Below, piece by piece: positions 36,401 to 48,400 of a stretch of DNA of 64,000 bases. Positions within the stretch are counted from its first letter, which is position 1. Every line of letters begins with the position of its first letter. The DNA is from Conchocele bisecta (Eukaryota; Mollusca; Bivalvia; Lucinida; Thyasiridae). The notes beneath the pieces are model-generated. The model made no database searches and had not been told where the DNA came from. It was given only the letters and a program-made list of their open reading frames with translations. The stretch is taken from contig CM055272.1 of the NCBI GenBank assembly GCA_029237695.1, positions 32,436,791 to 32,500,790 of the forward strand, in the 5' to 3' direction. The translations under genes were made by a program, and so were the position numbers.

Positions 36401-39400
36401 GTAAAACAAAATGCCACCGCTGTTGAGTATTCACTGAGTGAGTGATTGGAGAAAAACATATTTTCAGAGTCGAAAAAGGGGCATAACTGCGGATGGATCG
36501 GTGGGACAGGGAAAATGTTACGTTACACACTCCTGCACTTGATGGTTGGGATGTATACCGAGTATGAAGAGAATCAGCCAAAAACTGTAGAAGTGGTTCG
36601 CCGGACAAGGAAAAAATAATATTTTCAGAGTCGAAAAAGGGGCATAACTGCGGATGGATCAGTGGGACAGCGAAATTGTTTACGTTACGCACTCCTGCAC
36701 TTGATGGTAGGGCTGTATACCGAATATGAAGAGAATCGGCCAAGTAGTTCACCGGACAAGGAAAATTGTCTACTGACAGACGGACGGACGGACAGGGTAA
36801 ACACTATATGGCATAATAACATTATCAGCAAGGTTAAAAGCTAATAATAATAATTAAAACATGCCATGTGAGTTTGTACCTAATTAGATCGTGTGCAATA
36901 TCTCATGAAATATATTTACAAAATTTACGATATTTTCCGTAAATTACGTCGAAATTATCATAACAATGCGTATATATACGCATTGTTATGATAATTTTGA
37001 CGTTATTTACGGAAAATAACGTAAATTTTGTAAATATATGAAAATGTTGTCATTTTTCGATGTTATTTGCAGAAAATATCACAGTTTCTGTAAATTCCGT
37101 AAATGACGTCGAAATTATCATAACAATGCGTATATATATACGCATTGTTATGATAATTTTGACGTCATTTACGGAAAATAACGTAAATATTGTAAATATA
37201 TGAAAATGTTGTCATTTTCCGACGTTATTTGCAGAAAATATCAGTTTCTGTAAATATATTTCATAGAAATCGCACATGTTTTTAGCTACAAAATCACATG
37301 GGGTTTCTCATGTATGGTAGGGTGTTTTTTCTAGCATGCTACATTAGCCAGTGCATGTGATAGGGCACAACTGCCATAGCGACATTTTGATAGGAAACAA
37401 GTAGAAAAATTGATGGTCATTATACATGCACTGGCGAAGTACAATGATACTAGGTAGCACAGGTTGAAGTAACGGACCAAGGCCTATAAGTATGTACATT
37501 AACCCTTTCCCTGTTTTGTGATATTTCGACTCTTCCAAATCGAAAACATCTGAATAAAAGAATCAAATGCTGGGTCAAATGATGGTTAAATTATCTGATA
37601 GAGTAGAAAACATTGTGGGAAAAGGAGAAATTGCTTGTTACAAGCAATTTCTCCTTTTCCCACAATGTTTTCTAAAGACATCTTCAGCAGAGGCGTGAAA
37701 AGTCGTTTCTATCAGGGAAAGGGTTAAATATACCTAAAAGTATCAATAAGTGGGAAAAAAGTAAGTTACAACAAAGATTACTCTCTCTTATAACACAATA
37801 TTGTGTTCTAACAGGGAGTAAACTGTTTTTGTTCAACTGATTTTTTCCCACTTATTGATACTTTTAGGTATATTTAATGTATTTATAGACCTTGGTCCGT
37901 TACTTCAACCTGTGCTAGGTAATGGTATTAGATCTACATGTATACATACATATGACTATGACATTTTGACCCATATAATAAAGAATTAAAATTTTGTCGT
38001 CTGCTGTCCATTTTTTAGTTTCCATTTTTCGTGACGACAATATGTTTTGAAAACATATGAGAGTCGTCTCCAATGGAGACGACTCTCATATGCTGTCAAA
38101 CATGTTTTTTTTAATTAGATATAAGCGAAACATTATAAAAAAAACAACGACAATAATTTATTTCTCGTCTTTGAAGGGTTAATGCAATTAGTGCATATGT
38201 CCGACGTTACAATGGGCAAGGGTATATGTATGTCTGTCTACCTGTGGAAAATGACCGGCCTTTCCGGGAGCGATGTCGTCTGCTCGAGCTGCCACCTACA
38301 GATACATTTACTGTACAGTATAATATGCAATATTAACCCTTTCACCCCTAAGTAACTGGCATGGACTATTTCATTTGAGACTGTTCCATTGTGCAGAAAT
38401 GGAGTCATTTTGTAAAAAATATCCACAAAATGTAATGGTGTAGTTCTGGAAGAGATGGCTCGTTACTAATAAATAACTAAACAATAAATACCTAGCTTTG
38501 TATTGTTGTTTTTGTTGTTGTTTTTTTTCACATGTCAGATGACAAGTGCCAGAGCTCCAGATAAGCTGCGTATTTGCTTAAAAACCCAATTAAAATTGCC
38601 AAAAACTCAATTGAAATCAGAAGTAGCGAGTATCAAAAACGGTCAGTTTTGTATAGGCCAAAATAATGGCAATTACTATTTACATAAAAATAAATAATAT
38701 TTCCTTTAGGTATAAATACAATACATGTACATTCAATATATTAGTATAATTACCATCAATCAACTTGCCTTGACTTCTGAGTGAAACTATTTTAGTTATT
38801 TACAATGTTGTAAAGGCTGGTTTGTACGGAGCCCAAACGCGTAGGAATTCCGAGGTTAAACGAGGAATTCCTACCGTTTCCGAGCCAAGCCTGATAAACT
38901 TGATATCAAAAGACACTTGCATGGTATTCTGTTTATCAGATACCTGTTTATGCTAGCGGATGTGTGAATATAACATGATTTTCATTGATGTCCCAAGCAA
39001 AACTGGGCCTATATGGTAGGACAATATAGAGAATAGTAGGTTAGTGCCGTGTATGGGAAAAAATATCCGGCAAGGCTCAAGAATTTCTTTATTTCTCATC
39101 AGAAGTATATGTTGTGACCACTCATTTGAACCATCTCGCCGAGACGGTTCAAATGAGTGGTCACAACATATACTTTGGTTCAGAAATAAGGAAAATAGAT
39201 AGAGAATAGTAGGTTAGTGCCGTGAATGGGAAAAAATATCCGGCAAGGCTCAAAAATTTCTTTATTTCTCATCAGAAGTATATGTTGTGACCACTCATTT
39301 GAACCGTCTCGCCGAGATGGTTCAAATGAGTGGTCACAACATATACTTTGGTTCAGAAATAAGGAAAATAGATAGAGAATAGTAGGTTAGTGCCGTGAAT

Positions 39401-42400
39401 GGGAAAAAATATCTGGCAAGGCTCAGGAAACGGGATGGGCGAGGCTCTGCCGAGCATATCCCGTTTCCGTGCCGCGCCAGATATTTTTTCCCATTCACGG
39501 CACTAACCTACTATACTATTTATCCCGTCAACACCTACAAATGGCTGTAAAATGCAAAAATAGTATTGACTGGATATCAAAAATGTTTCATGGCACCGTG
39601 TTTCACGGCACATACGCACTGTGTTGACGGGATAAAATTGTTTATGTACTGGGATAAAAATAGGGTACAAATGTACATATAGTCAACACCCTGTCCACCG
39701 AGTCATTTGTGTGTCTGTCCGTCTGTCCGTCAGAGATTTACATTAACCCTTAGACAGCTACACACAACAATTGTTGTCTGCTGTTGCTTTTGTATCTTGC
39801 ATTATTTCTCAATAAAAAACATGGTTTGACAGCATTTCAGAATGCTGAAGTGCTGTCAAAGCATGCTGTAAATTCTCTAGAGTGCTGTCAAAGCATGTTT
39901 TTGATGATATGGAAAATAGAAAATAAACAGCAGACGACAAAAAATTAAGATAGTGGTGTAAGGGTTAAAGTTGGCCACCTACTACTAGTATCTCTGTTAC
40001 CCTAAGTCGGATTGGCTTGAAACGTCATATACGTATTTGTCATCATCCATATTTTCATTCTATATCCCACACATGTGGCTGCTGTGCTCAAGGTCAAAGT
40101 CAAATGACAAAATAAAGTTTTGAAGGGTATATCCTACATCACAGGTTGAAGTAACATACCAAGGCCTATAAATACATTAATATACCTAAAAGTATCAATA
40201 AGTGATAAAAAAAAAGAGTAAGTTAAACTTTTGTTTACTCCCTGCATATTATAACACATTATGTATTGTGTTCTATCTGGGAGTAAACTTTTTTTTCAAC
40301 TGATTTTTCCCACTTATTGATACTTTTAGGTATATTTAATGTATTTATAGACCTTGGTCCGTTACTTCAACATGTGTCCTACATCAGTGATACTGATTTC
40401 TTGTTTTAATTAGAGGGCAATACTAGAGGGAAAGAATTGAAAACCGGAATATCAGTAACCAATTCTAAATGTTACAAGTTGGATGACTCAATATAATGCA
40501 GCCAAACATTAACCCTTTCAACCCTACACCGTATATATAACTGTAATGGCCAATTAATGACTGTGATATCTTACTTTACAGACCAATCCAATTGTCATAA
40601 AATTATTTTCCGACTAATCCATTTATAAGAAGGGAGTGTTTGTTTCGCCAAAAATATGGAACTTTCTTGCAAAAAGTGCAGATCCTGATGAGAAGGCTCA
40701 TCTGGATCGACGCTGCATGCAAACACTGATAAAGAGGTATGTAGTGTTGACATAAGATTAACCCTTACTACGCTGAATTAAATGCTGTCGTCTGCTGGAA
40801 ATGTTTTATTTTCAATATTTCTCAATAAAAACCTGTTTTGGCAGCGCATGAGAATCGTCTCCACTGGAGACGATTCTCATGTGCTGTCAAAACAGGTTTT
40901 TTGTTAAGAATTAAGGCAAAAATGAAAAACAGCAGACGACAATTTTCGTCTCCCGCGTATTGAGGGTTAAAGAATGTGCGTGCCAATTGTGTAATGCATA
41001 TGCAACTACATACTGTATATTTGTTATTGTATATTTGTTATTTGTTATTGCAGTAACAACTGCATAATTAGTATATACCATGTAGACAATAACAAATCAA
41101 ACCTGGAATTTTGTATCAGTTACAGTAACCGTTGTACTTCAATTCTAAACAAATCACAACTTGTGCATTATTAAAATATGTGGCTGTGTCATATCATGTT
41201 TACACAATACTATTTTCCCTTGCAACTTCTGACATTGAACAATAATGTTCATCTAAAAAATAACCAATACTTTGAATACAATGTACATGTACATGTGTTT
41301 GTAGTTCATCATTATGTTACCGGTATATTATATTATATTATGTAGATCTAACTGTGTATTGTAGCGTACAGATTTATCATTATACGTAATGGTTGATTTA
41401 GCAGGATTCTGTATCATATAACAAAATGGATCCATTTACATGTATTTGAGTATTATAATGCATATTGGCGACTCGATGCAATTATAATTTGTTATGCCTC
41501 TTGCACAGATAGTGTTATCTATCAGAGCTCCAGATAAGCTGCGTATTTGCGTAAATACCCAATTAAAATTATCAAAAACCCAATTGGAATCAGTAGTAGA
41601 GAGTATCAAAAAGCAATGAAAAATTTGTGGTATCTTTATCATGCTGCAGAAAGCAATAAACAGACCACAAATATAGATATTTTCTTATTTTTCCATGAAA
41701 ACACATCTTGTCAAGGAGACAATTCTAATGAAATACCAAGATGTGTTTTCATTTAGAAGCAAACTATTCAATAAGTGCGGTCTGCTGACGGATGTGTAAA
41801 CAGTAGTGTGATTCTATTTTACACAAATAAACTTTTGAAATACCCAATTGCTTCAGAACTGATGGAGTGACAATACTGAATTAATAATTCCTTATCTGGA
41901 GCCCTGATCTATAATAAGTAGAGGATCAGTCATGAGTGACATTTATTGAACAATTATACTGATGTCCTAAGAAACGAGGCTGGCCGAGTTTCTTATGAAA
42001 TAAGTTATCAAGTTTAATAAGTCCAGATAAATGTTAGATTATATTTATTGCATATGCACAGCATCATGCATTGAAGCTGTACTGATCGTCTAACATGTTT
42101 TCTGCAATGACCTGATTTGTGTTGTGCATCCGTGCATGTGTGGATTATTTTGTAAAATCTCTGTTACGTTTTTAAGTACCAAATATATTCACAACCCCAA
42201 GTCCGATTGACTTGCAACCTCACATACTTCTTTATCACCATTCATATTTTCATTGTATAACCCACACATGTGATCTCCATGCCAAAGGTTAAGGTCAACT
42301 TGCTCTGATAGTTTGCATTAGTGTTTTTTTTTATAATATCTGCGTTTGTAAGTACCCAATGAATGTAGGACAAAACCCCCTTGGACATAACCCCCTTTGT

Positions 42401-45400
42401 GTGAAAATTACAACATGGACAAAACCCCCTTCATGATTTATACAGGGTGGATAAAATCCCCTTCATGATTTATACAGGGTGGACATAATTAACCCCCTTC
42501 ATGATTTATACAGGGTGGACATAATTAACCCCCTTCATGATTTATACAGGGTGGACATAATTAACCCCCTTCATGATTTATACAGGGTGGACATAATTAA
42601 TCCCCTTCATGATTTATACAAGGTGGACATAATTAACCCCCTTCATGATTTATACAGGGTGGACAAAAAAAACCTTCATTAATTCCCGGGATGAATAAAA
42701 CATTTGTTTGCTGTATTATTATTGAGGTTATTATTTTACTAAAATTTAAAAAAAATCATAATATACAACAAACAAATATTCATATATTGGCTAATGAAAA
42801 CATTCAAGTGGCAGTTTGGTCACTTTATTGTTCAACATGTATACTAGAAAAGAACAGAACAGGGCATATACTAATACCAGGTTTCACAAATATATTCAAA
42901 CACATAATTCAAATGAAGGGGGGTTATGTCCACTCTGTAAGAAACATGAAGGGGGTTATGTCCATCCTGTCAAAATCATGAAGGGGTTTTTGTCCATGTT
43001 GTCCATGTTGTCATTTTCACACGAAGGGGGTTATGTCCAAGGGGGTTTTGTCCGGATACCGTACCCAATATATCCACAAATGACTAACCATATTATATAA
43101 TGTATATGCACACTGGGACCACCAAATACATAGGTGGGCGTGATATGCTGGCCGCGGTCATCTAGTTAATAAACAGTATTGATACTTTTGTTGTATTATA
43201 ATAAGTTTGTACCAAATCAAAAGTATCAAGCCTTTCACTCAGCCGATATTTGACATACATTTAATATTATACCACACATATGTAACTGTTTATGGTGACT
43301 CATGCGGCTAAACCATTGGTTTTCATTTGTGATAATTGATCATAAAACTGTAAGCTGTAGCTGGAGGCTAATGGAGAAATCTGAGTCGTGGATAATAAAC
43401 AAAACTTACATGGTAATTTTAACCAATCTACTAATATTTGACTGTGACTGGAGAAACGGGACTGGGTTTTGTCAACAGTGTAGATCCAGATCAGAGTGTG
43501 CATCCTCGCAGTCTGGCAGGGCCTGCACTGTTCGCCATTCCATCAATGAAACAACCGCCATGCTTGTAATTGGGAAGTACTGTGAAGTACTGCTGTTTGA
43601 AGATTATATTAAGATTAAGTTAAAACTGGCTGGGGTGACTTTATAATTATAAACATGTTTTACTTTACTATAAATCAGTAGCGGATTCAAGGGTGGGGGG
43701 GGGGTGGGGGGGGGGGGGAGGGGGGGCTGGGGGCTTCCTCACTTTAAAAAATTTCCGGGGGGTCATGCCCCCGGACCCCCCTACCCAACTCCCTCGCATC
43801 GCTCAGTCCACGAACGAGCATATCCCAATTTTTTATTTATTTTTTTTTTTTAAGAAATATTGAGCGTAGAATGCAGGAAATGGCTTCCTCAATCAATTCA
43901 ACAAATTTCCGGGACGGGGGGAGGCATGCCCCCGCACCCCCCTAGCCAACTCCCTCGAACCGCTCAGTCGACAAGTTCCATGTGGGCCCCCCTCTTGGTG
44001 AAATCAAGTGCTGTCAAAACAGATTTTTTGTTAAGCATTAAGGCAAAAATTAAAAACAGCAGACGACAATTTTCATCCCCAGCGTAGTGAGGATTAATGA
44101 AATTCTGCAGATGTCTGCAGGTAAAAAAAAATCACATGGCGTGTCTCAATTATTGTAGGGACTGCTGCATGACCAAATAGGGCTTATTATAGGATGATGA
44201 ATTTATTTCAAATGCTGGAATTATACTGAATGAATGGCCTTTTTGTGGAATTTATCGGGGTAAAAACTTGGAAAAGTCGCGGGAATACTGGACGAAGGCC
44301 GGAAGGCCTCGTCCAGTATTCCCGCGACTTTTCCAAGTTTATATCCCCAATAAATTCAACAAAAAGGCCATTCATTCAGTATAATTCCAGCATTTGAAAT
44401 AAATTCATCAAGAAAATATGTTTATTTTCCGTTTTCTTAATAATTATTTTAATTGCGACTCACGGTTACGGAAAGTAGTTCGGCGTGGGAGTTTACTGGG
44501 ATATAAATTTTGGACAGAGACTTGCTACGGGCCAATCAAATGTTAGGGAATTGTGTAAATATTTTTGTGCTGGAATTATTGAGTTTTGGACCCGTGTAGC
44601 TCCTGATCTAATGGCATATTCATGTAGATGTGAAATGTAACAATACTGATTGCATCAACAGCTAATATTTACTGTTTAATAATGTTCAACAATGCAGACC
44701 TTGATCAGCACGGCTGATCTTGGGTAGCGCTTTTTGAAAACTTCGAAATGTCCTTTTTGCAAGCCAGTGGCTTTACTCTCAAGCTTAACTTGTTGAGTGT
44801 GAGCTGAATTGTGCCATCAGTAGCCCATTTCACCAACATTGCAAAGTATACTTTCCCAGCAAAGTATACTTTGAGGGAGAAATTTTAAATTTTAGGATAC
44901 ATTTATTAATTTTTATTATACTGAATTTATTACATTATCACAGCCATTTTGGCTGTGATAATGTAATCAATTCAGTATAATAAGTCTGCATACTTTTAAT
45001 CATCAAATATATGCTGTCGTTAGTTCTATACGAAATAATGCATTTCAGGAAAAATACATGATTACTCCCTCAAAGTATACTTTGCTAGTATACTTTGCAA
45101 TTTTGATGAAATAGGCTACTGACTGGTGAACTGAGATGTATGACCTTTGCGACCAGTGTAGACCCAGATCAACATGCACTGTTCGCCATTCAGTCATTCG
45201 CCATTCTCCTGTTAACCCTTTCAACACCACAGGTGTATAGAGGTATTGGCAAAAAGTGTAGATCCAGATGAGCTCGTGATCTCTTCAGGATCTGCACTTT
45301 TTCATAATGGACATAAGTGACCACTAGTCTGAAAATAATTTTGTGACGGTTGGATTGGTTGCAAAATTAACATATCAACATCCATTCCAGTTACTTGAGG

Positions 45401-48400
45401 GTGAAAGGGTTAAACAATATATAACCTTACAATGCTGCGGGGAGTGTGCTACCACACCAGTAGTTGTGGGAGTATTTGAAGTGTTATGTTTCAGCAACTA
45501 CCAGACCAGTAGCTAGACAGTGCCCTAATTAACCCTTACTACGCTGTTGACGGAAATTGCCGTCTGCTGTTTTTCATTTTTGCTTTAATTCTTAACAAAA
45601 AAGACTGGTTTTGACAGCACATGAGAATCGTCTCCAGTGGAGACGATTTTCATGTGCTGTCAAAACCAGGTTTTTATCGAGAAATATTAAAAATAAAACA
45701 TTTCCAGCAGACGACAGCATTTAATTCAGCGTAGTAAGGGTTAAGCCACATTTTCCTGTCACAGCCACAATTAACATTCTCTGAATACAATGTTCAGATA
45801 TGTTTTTTTATAAAAATGACATTAAATACTCCATTATATGTTTCCAAATGTTATATTGTGTATTGTCTCGTGATCTGTCCCAGTCGAATGTATTGAACTC
45901 AATATTTTATGTGCCCAATTAAAGAGGATTATGTTTATGCGGCTATAAACTTGTACAACTATTTACATGTATTCCATTATCATAAGCATGTAGAGAAATT
46001 TAAATGTATTGACTATACCGTAAGCAGAGAGTTTAAAGGTACATGCCCACATAGTAGGCACAAAATGTTCTTCATATGATTTAAATAAGTATATAATTGT
46101 GTCACTATTCCATCATTTCTAAAAATTACGTGTGCCCGCTATACAGATATAATCATTTAGTAATATTTATTTTACTGATAGTGACGCGCGGTGGTATCAG
46201 GCTATTTTCATATGCAAATGAGGCATGCTGTTTTTTTTATTATTTATATTAATTAAATGGGTCACCTGAAAAAATAATATTTTCGACAAATTATAAAGCA
46301 TGATCATTGCACATCGAAAAATAAATACAGATAATAAACAGTAATGTCCGTTAGTATTTTAAGGAAACACGGTTATCGCCCCTATTATCAGTGTGGAAAT
46401 TTACTTCTGATATAAAATGTATAATAATGCCAATCAATACGTTGAGTAATGGTGAATGAATGTTTCTTTTGCCAGAAAATGTCTCAGATGATGTCTCTGA
46501 TATAAGGAACATTGTGTGCCTACTGCGTGGGCATGTACCTTTAATAACAGGTGCAACCATTGTAGAATCAGAGCAACTTATAATTAATCCGTTCAACATG
46601 ACAGCCCCCTGTTTTCAATCCGTGTAGATCCTGATGAGCCGGCTCGTCAGGATCTGCACTTTTTGCAAGTAATTTTCATATTTTTTCAGAACAAAAACAC
46701 CCCATTTTCTAAATGGGCTTGTCTGGATTGGATTGGTCGGAAAATTAACATATCAAAATCCTTTCCAGTTATTTAGGGGTGAAATGTTTAAACATAACAT
46801 AGCATAAATATAGGATCTTACGTGGGTGTTGATTTATTACGGTATGGTATTTAATAACCGAGTTTACTGATTTCATAACAAAAGAGGCTATGTCGAGTTC
46901 CTTATGAAATCAGTCAACAAATACATATCATATTAAATCAACACAAAGCTCAGAATCAGTAATTGAAGCTGTAATGATCAGTTGCCTATTTCATCAACAT
47001 TGCAAAGTATACTTTACAAGCAAAGTATACTTTGAGGGAGCAATCATTGATTTTTCCGAAATGCATTATTTCATGCAGAACTAACGATTACATATATTTG
47101 ATGATTAAAACTATGTAGAATTATTATACTGAATTTATTACATTATCACAGCCAAATTGGCTGTGATAATGTAATACATTCAGTATAATAAAAATTAATA
47201 AATTTATCCTAAAATTGAAAATTTCTCCCTCAAAGTATACTTTGCTAGGAAAGTATACTTTGCGATGTTGGTGAAATCGGCTACAGCTAGTGTGTTTTCT
47301 ACAGTGCTCTCATTTTCATATTTAATACACTACGGTAGTGTATTATGATTTTTAATACACTGGAAACGCACATTTTATGCAATTAATAGTCCTTCATATC
47401 ACCTGCTAAGAAAACAGATCTTACAACTGCAGCAATTTCAGATTCTGGTCCTTCTCACAATCGGATTAGGATCACAGGTAAAAGACTCGGACCTAGGATC
47501 CTGAAATGGCCCACATGCAAGGCTCTCCCACCAACTCACTTCTATCCACTATACAGAGTATTCAATGTACAACAGAAGTTGTCTGTACCATTTCCTGTGA
47601 CCTGTGATTACAATAACCAGTTTGTTGACGACAGTAAGCGTACATCCATGACTGAATGATGAACAGCGTAGGTCTGATCATGGCCTACGCTGGTCTCACC
47701 TGTTCTTAGGGTGTAATCATTTGACGCTAGTAAGCATACTTCCATGACTGAATGGCGGATGCGCAGGCTGATCATGGGCTATGCTGGTCGCAAACGTCTA
47801 AAGTTCCATTTCTCAGCAGTGCGCCATTTATACATGCGATACAGAAAAAGTTTCTCATGACTATAAAACTACCGGTATTAACATATCTTAAGAGACAAAC
47901 AAATGTATACATTAGCGAAACTTGATGTATAGTACTGATAACTGGTCATAAAGTTAAATGAATGCAGAAATAACTAAAAAAAAGTATCAATATCAATAAT
48001 CGTACATTTGTATCATAAAACAGCATAGTGTGACCCTGATATCTTGGGTCAGAATCGTTCGGGCCAGGATACGAGATGGCATGCCTTATTTGGGCTAAAA
48101 ATGTATAAAAAAAATAATGTCACAAACGGTATAAAAATCAGTGAGTACCAAAATGCCAATTGGCTATTTTCATAATCCTGCGATAAAATAGTATGATACA
48201 TACATATTCAAAACCAGCTGGCTAGTGCATGCAAATTATGGGCCAAAATAATTTACCAGATACCAACTGTAATACTTGACGCTGAATATGTAATTTGTAT
48301 AAAACACAGTTAGTTGCTCCTAATATTTTCCATATTTTCTTGAAAACATTCTGCACAGCATTTGACAGTACTCACGAGATTCTTGATATATTGGGTATTA

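Noticed and set aside
42479..42682. Open frame with a perfect 12-residue repeat
   Set aside because: Produced by the 36-bp DNA repeat of the TIR element, which is divisible by three; not a gene.
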